Of a DNA stretch of 64,000 nucleotides, positions 1 through 8,409 are shown piece after piece. Numbering within the stretch: the stretch's first letter is position 1; the number at the start of each line of letters is the position of its first letter. The notes below the pieces were generated by a model. The model was not told where the DNA came from. It did not search any database and worked only from the letters and a program-made list of their open reading frames with translations. The DNA comes from Stutzerimonas stutzeri (GTDB taxonomy: Bacteria > Pseudomonadota > Gammaproteobacteria > Pseudomonadales > Pseudomonadaceae): assembly GCF_024448715.1 (NCBI RefSeq), contig NZ_JAMOHZ010000001.1, forward strand, positions 496,001-560,000, written 5' to 3'. Position numbers and translations under genes: made by a program.

Positions 1-162
1 GCCGGTGCTGCTGAGCCAAGTCCCTACGAGGGGACCACTATGTCCTCTCTTTCGGACAACCTCCTATTCGACCGCCGTACCTTCCGTGAAGTCGGTGAGT
101 CTATCGGGCTGGTTCGCCCTGGGATCGACAAGCTGGAACCCTATGTCCTGCCGGTCACTTGA
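1..162 (+). CDS. Probable phage protein, C-terminal part or small 40-aa ORF
   Basis: The frame is open from the first base of the window to a TGA at 160-162. It is therefore either the tail of a longer gene entering from the left or a 40-residue protein from the ATG at 40, which has a GAGGGG purine run about nine bases upstream. The 40-residue version is polar and charged, ends in PYVLPVT, and matches no family I can name. Its stop lies three bases before the first phage-type promoter repeat, so it belongs with the T7-like segment. The function is unknown. Confidence 0.4.
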   Translation, partial: AGAAEPSPYEGTTMSSLSDNLLFDRRTFREVGESIGLVRPGIDKLEPYVLPVT

Positions 163-164
163 TG

Positions 165-191
165 AGCCAAAAGTCCTCACTAAAAGGAGGA
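165..191 (+). promoter_or_regulatory. T3/T7-type phage RNA polymerase promoter, copy 1
   Basis: Bases 168-190 align with the bacteriophage T3 promoter at 16 of 23 positions by eye, including the uninterrupted core CCTCACTAAA followed by GGAG. The +1 equivalent is an A (185) rather than G. The same 25-base string recurs at 780-804. It lies just upstream of the HNH gene and is followed by a 5'-leader hairpin, as at T7 late promoters. This is a match to a known consensus; recognition by a phage polymerase is inferred. Confidence 0.7.
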
Positions 192-217
192 CACAACAGT
201 CCTCACCTTTGGAGGAC
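187..217 (+). promoter_or_regulatory. Alternative leader hairpins over the HNH gene ribosome binding site
   Basis: GTCCTC at 199-204 can pair with GAGGAC at 187-192 (loop ACAACA) or with GAGGAC at 212-217 (loop of seven bases). The second pairing buries the GGAGG Shine-Dalgarno at 211-215. The first hairpin would form at the very 5' end of a transcript starting near 185 and resembles the T7 gene 10 leader stem-loop, including a shared CACAAC motif. The two hairpins are mutually exclusive, so a translational switch is possible. Pairing is seen in the sequence; function is inferred. Confidence 0.5.
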
Positions 218-220
218 AAC

Positions 221-760
221 ATGAAAACAATCAAACCGCTTCCCGATCTTGAAGAACTGCGACGTTGCTTCAAAGTTAACCCAGAGTGCCCATCCGGCTT
301 AGAACGGATCGGCGCACCAAGCCCCGTGCCGGGTGGGCGTGCTCGTATTGGCAAGCTCGGAGCGACTGGGGGAATTGGCTCTGACGGGTACTGGCGCGTC
401 AACTTCAAGGGCTCAAGCTACCGTATCCATCGGATAATCTGGGCGCTTACTCATAACCGGGACCCGCTGGAGCTTGTGGTAGATCATCGGGACGGGGACG
501 TTCTGAACAATCACCCTGACAACCTGAGGGCCTGTACCGAAGCTGAGAACCTTCAGAACAAGCGATCCCCTGGACGGCGAGACGGCGCGGTCTCGGTGGG
601 GCTCCCTAAAGGCGTGAAACGAAAGGGGGACGTTTACGTCTTCACGATCATGGTGCGTGGGGAGGTCCATGTGGCTGAGCTGGCGAACTCAAAGGCCGCT
701 CATGACTATGCCCGACAGGTCCGCGATGAGCTACATGGTGAGTTTGCACGGCACGACTGA
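221..760 (+). CDS. HNH homing-type endonuclease with C-terminal AP2-like DNA-binding domain
   Basis: This 179-residue protein starts at ATG 221 behind a strong GGAGG six bases upstream. An open frame continues upstream but has no better start. The HNH fold is visible as SYRIHRIIW, then VVDHRDGDVLNNHPDNLRAC and the ENLQN helix, at about residues 65-115. The C-terminal part (LPKGVKRKGD... ending in HGEFARHD) has the pattern of the AP2/ERF-like domain often fused to phage HNH enzymes. Such proteins nick or cut DNA to spread themselves through phage genomes. The gene sits alone between two copies of a phage promoter, which fits a mobile cassette in a T7-like phage. Confidence 0.85.
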   Translation: MKTIKPLPDLEELRRCFKVNPECPSGLERIGAPSPVPGGRARIGKLGATGGIGSDGYWRVNFKGSSYRIHRIIWALTHNRDPLELVVDHRDGDVLNNHPDNLRACTEAENLQNKRSPGRRDGAVSVGLPKGVKRKGDVYVFTIMVRGEVHVAELANSKAAHDYARQVRDELHGEFARHD

Positions 761-779
761 GCGGCAGTAGCACGCCAGT

Positions 780-806
780 AGCCAAAAGTCCTCACTAAAA
801 GGAGAG
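780..806 (+). promoter_or_regulatory. T3/T7-type phage RNA polymerase promoter, copy 2
   Basis: Bases 783-805 match the T3 promoter at 17 of 23 positions by eye, with core CCTCACTAAA and GGAGA. Bases 780-804 are identical to the copy at 165-189. This copy faces non-coding DNA, which recalls the phi-OR promoter near the right end of T7-family genomes. Confidence 0.7.
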
Positions 807-1375
807 GCCCTTGGTGCCCTCCCTTCGACTTCCCAAGGTCAGCCAATAAGCTGACTCAGGGTGACCCTTCATACCTGATCGTCCGACCGTGACAGCGCTC
901 AAGCCGTTGACTACGGTTGACCTCAGGCCCGGTAGTCGAGCCGGGGTGAGCTGTAAGTAAGCCGGGTGTGTCCCGGTCGTCTTTGGGAGGTGGTGGCCCC
1001 AGTGACGCTTACAGACGCGGGTGGCTTTTACTTAAAGATTACTGAGAGATCATCTTCTTATTCTCTTTAAATAATCTTTAACTCAGTGATTTCTCTGAGG
1101 TTCTCTGAGACCTTTGGTTCTCCTAAAGTTGGGCAGGTCTTGCCAGACCATGACCCTGATTGCTAAAGGTCGGAGCCCTCATATCTCACGGGCGTCAAAG
1201 CGACAGCTTAGGTGGCCCGGTGCGTCAGTCCAAAGGGTTGAGCCTGGGCACCTTAGACAAGACCGCTCAGACCATCGACCCCACTTGTCACCACTGAAAT
1301 ACCAGAAGCTCCTCGACCGTAACGGGTCTTGGGGCTTTTTTTCGCAATACCTGACAATTACAGTAGGATATTCCT
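806..1375. other. Non-coding T7-like terminal region
   Basis: About 570 bases carry no convincing gene. A reading frame at 1114-1626 has no ribosome binding site and runs across the terminator, so it is not called. Visible structure includes GTCAGC/GCTGAC flanking CAATAA (838-855), a 10-bp inverted repeat TTAAAGATTA (1032-1041) / TAATCTTTAA (1072-1081), a tandem TTCTCTGAG (1091-1099 and 1101-1109) and a CCTAAAG heptamer near 1122. T7-family terminal repeats carry CCTAAAG-type heptamers and paired TTGAC/GGTTGACCT strings, similar to 907-923 here. The resemblance is by eye only. Confidence 0.4.
1306..1343 (+). terminator. T-phi-like phage terminator
   Basis: AGCTCC-TC-GACC pairs with GGTC-TT-GGGGCT (one G-T wobble and a small internal mismatch) and is followed by seven T residues. 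The right arm reads AACGGGTCTTGGGGCTTTT. This is close to the T7 T-phi terminator, whose corresponding part reads AACGGGTCTTGAGGGGTTTT. It is a good intrinsic terminator in any case, and the similarity supports a T7-like origin of the segment. Confidence 0.75.
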
Positions 1376-1549
1376 ATGGGCAAGCTAAAGGCTGCTTACT
1401 GGCTGCTGGTGGTTCTGCCCTGGGTCATCTCTTTAGCCGCTGGGATGGCCGTGAGAATCCGGCAGAAAAATCAGAGAGCCCATATCAATATGAAACCCAG
1501 CGCCCAATCCCCCGTGCCGCCCCCTCGGTTCCTTGGGTCTCTAAGGTAA
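1376..1549 (+). CDS. Small putative membrane protein of the phage segment
   Basis: This 57-residue ORF starts at ATG 1376 with a modest AGGA upstream. Residues 6-27 form one hydrophobic segment (AAYWLLVVLPWVISLAAGM), followed by a basic stretch RIRQKNQR and a proline-rich tail. Size and layout resemble small phage membrane proteins such as holins or spanin components, but no family is recognised. It starts 33 bases after the T-phi-like terminator and ends about 155 bases before the host gene tesA. Confidence 0.4.
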   Translation: MGKLKAAYWLLVVLPWVISLAAGMAVRIRQKNQRAHINMKPSAQSPVPPPRFLGSLR

Positions 1550-1705
1550 ACCGTGGGTCGTCTGGGCAATCAAACGGGTGCCCCGCTCGCCTATTCCGTG
1601 CACTGCCTTGGGGCTGTAAGTGTTAGAACTCTGTTCAGTCAGTGTTAGACATTAGGGATATGATGCCGCTACGCTTGGCACACTCGCTCAATCCTTACGA
1701 TTGAA

Positions 1706-2311
1706 TCAGAGCAGCGGTTCGAGAGTAGGCCAGACGTTATCCAACAGTTTCGATTGTGCTTCAGCAGTTGGATGGATTTGGTCACCCTGCATCATGGAAG
1801 GCACACCAGCCACGCCCTCCAGCAGAAACGGGACCAGCGGGACATCGTGCTCAGAGGCTACTTGGGGGAACACTTTGGCGAACGCCTCGGTGTATCTCTT
1901 GCCCAAATTAGGGGGCATAAGCATCCCCAAAATGAGCACCTTAGCACCCGCTTCCTGTGACATCTCAACCATCGCCGCAAGATTCTGTTTCAATTGCGCC
2001 GGCGATTGGCCACGCAAGCCATCATTGCCGCCAAGCTCCAAAATCACCACCTCCGGCTCATGTTCTTCGAGCAGAGTGGGCAGCCTGGAAAGCCCGCCGG
2101 CAGTGGTGTCGCCACTGATCGACGCGTTCACCACCTGATAGTCCGGTGTCTCCGCATCGAGGCGTTGCTGGAGTAAATGCACCCATCCCTGGCTGGTTTC
2201 CAGCCCGAAAGCCGCGCTGATACTATCCCCGACTACCAGCACCGTCCCCGCCAGGGCTCCCTGAGCCCAGCACAGCAGCACCAGAACTCCAATTTTTAGC
2301 CACTTTCGCAT
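1706..2311 (-). CDS. tesA: Acyl-CoA thioesterase I / lysophospholipase TesA
   Basis: This 201-residue periplasmic SGNH (GDSL) esterase hydrolyses acyl thioesters and lysophospholipids. A signal peptide (RKWLKIGVLVLLCWAQGALA) is followed by block I VVGDSISAAFG with the nucleophile Ser, block III GGNDGLRG and block V DQIHPTAEAQ with the catalytic Asp and His. The start at 2311 is preferred because GGAG lies nine bases upstream and the signal peptide then begins at once; in-frame starts at 2323 and 2335 would overlap the divergent gene. The divergent tesA / ybbA order is the same as in E. coli. It is the first host gene after the phage-like segment. Confidence 0.93.
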   Translation of the reverse strand: MRKWLKIGVLVLLCWAQGALAGTVLVVGDSISAAFGLETSQGWVHLLQQRLDAETPDYQVVNASISGDTTAGGLSRLPTLLEEHEPEVVILELGGNDGLRGQSPAQLKQNLAAMVEMSQEAGAKVLILGMLMPPNLGKRYTEAFAKVFPQVASEHDVPLVPFLLEGVAGVPSMMQGDQIHPTAEAQSKLLDNVWPTLEPLL

Positions 2312-2321
2312 CGGAATCTCC

Positions 2322-3008
2322 ATGAATGCCAGCATTCTCTACGCCCGGAACCTTAGCAAAGCGGTACCCAGCGCGGAAGGCGAGCTGGCGATACTCGACG
2401 ACGTATCCCTGAGTATCGACAAAGGTGACAGCCTGGCCATCGTCGGCACTTCCGGTTCCGGCAAATCAACCCTGCTCGGCCTGCTGGCCGGCCTGGATCT
2501 GCCCAGCTCCGGCGAGGTGCACCTGGCCGGCCATCTGCTCGGCGAGCTGAATGAAGACCAACGGGCGCGGGTGCGCGCCGAGCACGTCGGCTTCGTTTTT
2601 CAGTCATTCCAACTGCTCGACAGTCTCAATGCGTTGGAGAATGTGATGCTGCCGCTCGAGCTTCATGGCCGCCACGATGCACAGGCGAAAGCGACCGAGC
2701 TGCTCGAACGAGTCGGACTCGGTGCACGACTGCATCACTACCCTCGCCAGCTGTCCGGCGGCGAACAACAGCGCGTTGCCGTCGCCCGCGCATTCGCCGC
2801 CGAGCCTGAAGTGCTGTTTGCCGACGAGCCAACCGGCAATCTCGATAGTCATACCGGCGCGAATATCACCGAGTTGCTCTTTGAGTTGAACCGAGAGCGC
2901 GGCACCACGCTGGTGTTGGTTACCCATGACGAGCGCCTGGCCCAACGCTGCCAGCATCTGCTCCGCCTGGAAGGCGGTCGCCAGCTCCGCGATGAGCAAA
3001 CTCGATGA
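2322..3008 (+). CDS. ybbA: ABC transporter ATP-binding protein YbbA
   Basis: This 228-residue ATPase belongs to the MacB/LolD-like family that works with FtsX-type permeases. Walker [10 protein letters not shown] is at 42-50, the signature LSGGEQQ at 144-150 and Walker B VLFADEP at 164-170, with an H-loop VTHDE further on. All catalytic motifs are intact. Its start lies ten bases from that of the divergent tesA, so the two share a very compact promoter region that must extend into coding DNA. It overlaps the permease gene downstream by four bases, which indicates translational coupling. The transported substrate of YbbAP is not settled; a role in moving toxic or hydrophobic compounds has been suggested. 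Confidence 0.92.
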   Translation: MNASILYARNLSKAVPSAEGELAILDDVSLSIDKGDSLAIVGTSGSGKSTLLGLLAGLDLPSSGEVHLAGHLLGELNEDQRARVRAEHVGFVFQSFQLLDSLNALENVMLPLELHGRHDAQAKATELLERVGLGARLHHYPRQLSGGEQQRVAVARAFAAEPEVLFADEPTGNLDSHTGANITELLFELNRERGTTLVLVTHDERLAQRCQHLLRLEGGRQLRDEQTR

Positions 3009-5506
3009 AGCGTGTGCCCGCCAGCCGACTGGCTGCTCTGGCGCTGCGCCAGCTATTGCGTGACGCTCGTGCCGGAGAGCTTCGCGTCCTGTTCTTCGCG
3101 CTATTGATCGCCGTAGCGGCGAGCACCGCCATTGGCTATTTCGGCGCGCGCCTGAACGACGCCATGATGATGCGTGCCACGGAATTCCTCGGGGCCGACC
3201 TCGTATTGCGCGGCAGTGCACCCGCCGAACCGGAACAGATCGCAGCGGGCACCCGCCTACAGCTCGACCATGCTCGTGCGGTGGAGTTTTCCAGCGTCAT
3301 CGCGACCGATGACAACCTGCAATTGGCAAGCGTCAAGGCCGCCGATAGCAGCTACCCGTTGCGTGGTGAACTGCGCAGCGCAGCCGCACCGTATCAGCCC
3401 GAACAACCCGGACCGGGACCGCAACCAGGCGAAGCCTGGGCAGAGGCACGATTGTTCGCGGCGCTGGACTTGCAAATCGGCGATCGCATCGAAGTAGGCA
3501 ACAAGCAATTGCAACTGACCCGCGTCCTGACCTACGAGCCGGATCGCGTGGGTGATTTCTACAGCCTGACGCCACGCGTACTGATGCACCTCGACGATCT
3601 TGACGCGACCGGCGTGGTTCAGCCCGGCAGCCGCGTGCGCTATCGCGAGCTTTGGCGCGGCTCACCGGAGCAGCTCGAAGCCTACGAGCAAGCCATCAAA
3701 CCCGCGTTACAACCGCATCAGCGCATCGAGACTGCGAAAGACGGCAATCGTCAGATCGGCGGTGCACTGGGACGCGCCGAGCGCTATCTGAACCTGGCCA
3801 GCCTTGCCGCTGTATTGCTCGCAGGCGTCGCGGTCGCACTCTCGGCTGCGCGCTTCGCCGCACGCCGCTTCGATGCCAGCGCCCTGCTGCGTTGCCTGGG
3901 GTTATCACGGCGCGAGGCGCTGATGCTTTACACCCTGCAGCTTGGTTATCTTGGTGTGGTTGCAAGCGCAGCGGGCGCTTTGCTGGGTTGGGCGGCGCAG
4001 CATGGTTTGTTTTTCCTGCTGCGTGATCTGGTGGTCAGCGAAGTACCGCCAGCGACGCTCTGGCCGGCATTGGCGGGCATTGCAACGGGACTGGTAGCAC
4101 TAGCTGGCTTCGCACTGCCGCCACTTGCAGCGTTGGGACGCGTACCGCCCCTTCGGGTACTGCGACGTGACATGCTGCCTATTCCTCCGAGCTCCTGGCT
4201 GGTTTACGGCGCGGCCGTGGTAGCCCTTGGGCTGATCATGTGGCGCCTGAGCCTGGATCTGAAAATCACCCTCGCGCTACTGGGTGGCGGCCTGCTTGCC
4301 ACATTGATACTCGGTGGGCTGCTGTTGCTGGCGCTGCAGGGCCTACGCCGAGGGCTTTCTGGCGCATCCCTGAGCTGGCGTCTGGGGCTCGGGCAGTTGC
4401 TCCGTCACCCCTTGGCGGCCGCCGGTCAGTCGCTGGCCTTCGGCCTGATACTGCTGGCCATGGCATTGATCGCATTGCTACGCGGCGAACTGCTCGATAC
4501 TTGGCAGAACCAGCTACCGGACGACGCGCCCAACCATTTCGTACTAAATGTTCTGCCAGCCGATCGGGATGCCTTCGCCGAGCGCATTGCGGCGCTCTCG
4601 GACCACGCCGCACCGCTGTACCCCGTTGTGCCGGGCCGCCTGGTCGCGATCAATGGTGAGCCGGTGCGCCAGCTCGTTAGCAAGGAAAGCCAGGGCGAGC
4701 GAGCGATTCGCAGGGACCTGAGCCTGACGTGGGCAAGCGACCTGCCTTCTGATAATCGCCTGACCGCCGGCCACTGGTGGAATGGTGAACGCAGTGAGCT
4801 GCCCGGCGTATCGGTGGAAGCGGAGCTTGCGGAAAGCCTGCAAGTAGAGCTGGGCGACCGGCTCAGCTTCACCGTTGGCGGCCTTACCCGCGACGTCAGC
4901 GTGACGAGCCTGCGCGAAGTGAATTGGGACAGTTTCCAGCCCAACTTCTACATGATCTTCGAGCCGCAAACGCTGCAGGATGTGCCGGCCACTTACATGA
5001 CGAGCTTTCATTTACCTGACGGCAAGGATCGCGAGTTGGTGCGACTCGCACGAGACTTCCCTTCTGCGACCATATTGCAGGTCGAGGCGTTGCTCAGTCA
5101 GCTGCGCAGCATCTTGGCGCAGGTCTCGCTGGCCGTGGAGTACGTGCTGATGTTCGTGCTGGCGGCGGGACTGGCCGTGCTGTTCGCAGGGTTGCAGTCA
5201 ACCCTTGACGAACGCATTCAACAAGGCGCGCTGCTAAGAGCGCTAGGCGCCGAGCGCAAGTTGCTGCTCAAAGCCAGACGTACCGAGTTCGGCGTGCTCG
5301 GCGCGGCCAGTGGTCTGCTTGCCGCACTGGGCTGTGAGCTGGTCAGCGCCCTGCTCTATCACTTTGCGTTCGATTTGCGCTGGCAACCTCATCCCTGGCT
5401 TCTGGTGTTGCCATTGATCGGCGCGCTACTGGTCGGTACGGCCGGCGTAATTGGTACGCGTCGAGCACTTAACGCCAGCCCGCTCAACGTGCTCCGAGAA
5501 AGCTGA
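3005..5506 (+). CDS. ybbP: FtsX-like ABC permease YbbP
   Basis: This 833-residue inner-membrane permease partners YbbA. It has an N-terminal transmembrane segment (LRVLFFALLIAVAAS), a large extracytoplasmic domain, an FtsX-like block of three membrane helices around residues 260-400, further central helices, a second periplasmic domain and a C-terminal FtsX block. This ten-helix layout distinguishes YbbP/LolE-like exporters from four-helix MacB. It overlaps ybbA by ATGA. Length and topology are normal for the family and no defect was seen. Confidence 0.9.
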   Translation: MKRVPASRLAALALRQLLRDARAGELRVLFFALLIAVAASTAIGYFGARLNDAMMMRATEFLGADLVLRGSAPAEPEQIAAGTRLQLDHARAVEFSSVIATDDNLQLASVKAADSSYPLRGELRSAAAPYQPEQPGPGPQPGEAWAEARLFAALDLQIGDRIEVGNKQLQLTRVLTYEPDRVGDFYSLTPRVLMHLDDLDATGVVQPGSRVRYRELWRGSPEQLEAYEQAIKPALQPHQRIETAKDGNRQIGGALGRAERYLNLASLAAVLLAGVAVALSAARFAARRFDASALLRCLGLSRREALMLYTLQLGYLGVVASAAGALLGWAAQHGLFFLLRDLVVSEVPPATLWPALAGIATGLVALAGFALPPLAALGRVPPLRVLRRDMLPIPPSSWLVYGAAVVALGLIMWRLSLDLKITLALLGGGLLATLILGGLLLLALQGLRRGLSGASLSWRLGLGQLLRHPLAAAGQSLAFGLILLAMALIALLRGELLDTWQNQLPDDAPNHFVLNVLPADRDAFAERIAALSDHAAPLYPVVPGRLVAINGEPVRQLVSKESQGERAIRRDLSLTWASDLPSDNRLTAGHWWNGERSELPGVSVEAELAESLQVELGDRLSFTVGGLTRDVSVTSLREVNWDSFQPNFYMIFEPQTLQDVPATYMTSFHLPDGKDRELVRLARDFPSATILQVEALLSQLRSILAQVSLAVEYVLMFVLAAGLAVLFAGLQSTLDERIQQGALLRALGAERKLLLKARRTEFGVLGAASGLLAALGCELVSALLYHFAFDLRWQPHPWLLVLPLIGALLVGTAGVIGTRRALNASPLNVLRES

Positions 5507-5580
5507 GCGAGGTAACCCGGCTCGCCGAATGGCGATAACTGCCTCTAGAATGGTCGTTTTCACACTGACCTGGATCGTTC

Positions 5581-6078
5581 ATGAGCCGTTATCGCCCGCC
5601 TCGCCCTGCTGGCACTCCACTGATCACGCCCCAAGGCGAGGCGCGGCTGCGGGCCGAACTGCATGAACTCTGGCACGTGCGACGCCCTCAGGTGACCCAG
5701 TCCGTCAGCGAAGCGGCAGCGCAAGGCGATCGCTCCGAAAATGCGGAATACACCTACGGCAAGAAGATGCTGAGGGAAATCGATAGCCGCGTACGCTTTC
5801 TCACCAAGCGACTGGAAAAACTCAAGGTCGTCAGCGACAAGCCAAGCGACCCGGGCAAGGTGTACTTCGGCGCCTGGGTGACGGTTGAAGATGAGAATGG
5901 CGAACAGGCCCGTTATCGCATCGTTGGTCCCGACGAGCTGGAGCTGCGCCAGGGATTGATCAGCATCGACTCGCCATTGGCACGAGCACTGGTGGGGAAG
6001 TCGCTGGATGCCGAAGTAGAGGTACAAACACCCACCGGCCCGAAGCTCTGGTATGTCGTCGCCATCGACTACGCGTGA
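5581..6078 (+). CDS. greB: Transcription elongation factor GreB
   Basis: This 165-residue factor enters the RNA polymerase secondary channel and stimulates cleavage of backtracked transcripts. It has the N-terminal coiled coil with the conserved acidic tip [20 protein letters not shown] and the C-terminal FKBP-like domain ([20 protein letters not shown]). The spacing [19 protein letters not shown] at the N terminus is typical of GreB rather than GreA. It starts 74 bases after ybbP. A GCGACT/AGTCGC hairpin follows the stop codon. Confidence 0.95.
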   Translation: MSRYRPPRPAGTPLITPQGEARLRAELHELWHVRRPQVTQSVSEAAAQGDRSENAEYTYGKKMLREIDSRVRFLTKRLEKLKVVSDKPSDPGKVYFGAWVTVEDENGEQARYRIVGPDELELRQGLISIDSPLARALVGKSLDAEVEVQTPTGPKLWYVVAIDYA

Positions 6079-7335
<1,257 letters not shown>

Positions 7336-7340
7336 AGATC

Positions 7341-7362
7341 GCCGGGGCTAGTCGGCCCCGGC
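7341..7362 (+). promoter_or_regulatory. Intercistronic hairpin between lipase and foldase genes
   Basis: GCCGGGGC (7341-7348) and GCCCCGGC (7355-7362) form a perfect 8-bp GC stem with loop TAGTCG, directly after the lipase stop codon. No T run follows, so it is more likely an mRNA-stabilising or attenuating element that lowers foldase output relative to lipase than a full terminator. Confidence 0.5.
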
Positions 7363-7381
7363 TCCGCCACAAGGCATGTCG

Positions 7382-8404
7382 ATGAAAAAACTCGCACTGC
7401 TGTTCTTGCTGGTTGTCACCATCGGTGTCGCGGCAATCTGGCATGAGCCGACCGAACCGACGCTGACTCAGGCAAAGGCGCTCGCCGAGCCAGCCATAGC
7501 CAGCTCACCAACCTTACAAAAAACGAAGTTTCGTTCGCTAGATCCGCAGCAGCGGCCGAGCACGAAGATTAACCGTCTGCCTGGCTCATTTGCCGGAACG
7601 CAGGTTGACGGCCGGCTCCAGGCGGACCCGTCCGGCAATCTGATCGTCGATGGCAATGTCCGGCGCGTCTTCGACTATTTTCTGGCAGCCATTGGCGAAG
7701 AGTCGGTTGAGGCCAGCGTCACCCGTCTACGCCGTTATATCGAAGAGCAACTTTCCCAACCCGCGAAAGGCCAGGCATTGCAGGTGCTGGGGCAGTATCT
7801 GGATTACAAGCGGCAATTGTTGATGCTCGAGAAGACCCATGCTCAGCGCGCTGATATTGACGCCATGCGTGAACGGTTGCGCGCGGTTCAGCAATTACGC
7901 GCCGGCATCTTCAGCGAACCGGTGCACCAAGCATTCTTCGCATTGGACGAGGCGACCGATCGCTTCACTCTCGAAAGGTTAGCGATTCGCCGCGATCCGA
8001 CTCTTGATGCCGCAGCCAAGGGAGCTGCCATCGACAGGCTACAGAACAGCTTGCCAGCCGAATTGCTGGATAGCCTGGCGCCGCAACTGCAGACCGAATT
8101 GCACGAACAGACCCGGACACTACAGGCCAACGGCGCAACACCGAGCGAAATTCGCCAGCTGCGCCAACAGCTGGTCGGCAATGTCGCAACCGCCCGCCTG
8201 GAAAAACTCGACCGTAAACGCCAGGATTGGCAGCGGCGAGTGAAGGCCTATCGAGAAGAGAAGGTGCGAATAGAGAACAGCCGGGGGCTTGGCGAAACCG
8301 ACAAGCGCGCGGCAATTAGTCGGATGGCAGCCGAACGTTTCGACGAACATGAGCGCCTGCGTCTCGAGGCAGCCGAACAGCTACTCGCCGCGAAAAATAG
8401 CTAA
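7382..8404 (+). CDS. lifO: Lipase-specific foldase (Lif, lipase chaperone)
   Basis: This is a 340-residue inner-membrane-anchored steric chaperone that folds the secreted lipase in the periplasm. The N-terminal anchor is KKLALLFLLVVTIGVAAIW. A variable Pro/Ala-rich linker leads to the Lif signature RRVFDYFLAA, where the family consensus RxxFDY(F/C)L(S/T)A has Ala in place of Ser/Thr. The remaining two-thirds is helical and Arg/Glu-rich, as in the extended lipase-embracing helices. ATG 7382 is chosen because AAGG lies seven bases upstream; ATG 7376 is possible. It ends five bases before the end of the convergent mltF. Confidence 0.92.
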   Translation: MKKLALLFLLVVTIGVAAIWHEPTEPTLTQAKALAEPAIASSPTLQKTKFRSLDPQQRPSTKINRLPGSFAGTQVDGRLQADPSGNLIVDGNVRRVFDYFLAAIGEESVEASVTRLRRYIEEQLSQPAKGQALQVLGQYLDYKRQLLMLEKTHAQRADIDAMRERLRAVQQLRAGIFSEPVHQAFFALDEATDRFTLERLAIRRDPTLDAAAKGAAIDRLQNSLPAELLDSLAPQLQTELHEQTRTLQANGATPSEIRQLRQQLVGNVATARLEKLDRKRQDWQRRVKAYREEKVRIENSRGLGETDKRAAISRMAAERFDEHERLRLEAAEQLLAAKNS

Positions 8405-8409
8405 GACGC

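Larger units (their letters stand above)
165..804. repeat. 25-bp direct repeat flanking the HNH gene
   Basis: Identical 25-base strings at 165-189 and 780-804 bracket the HNH endonuclease gene. They coincide with the phage-type promoters. They could be two independent promoters of one consensus, or a promoter duplicated when the endonuclease cassette entered. Confidence 0.75.

Noticed and set aside
64..670. Two minus-strand frames opposite the HNH gene
   Set aside because: They are antisense to a clear endonuclease with its own strong ribosome site; the products have no recognisable features.
1114..1626. A 170-codon frame in the phage-like segment
   Set aside because: It runs across the T-phi-like terminator, overlaps the better 57-aa ORF in another frame, and has no ribosome site.
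1550..1705. Possible tRNA or attachment site between the phage ORF and tesA
   Set aside because: No cloverleaf, no T-loop and no direct repeat with another part of the window could be found.
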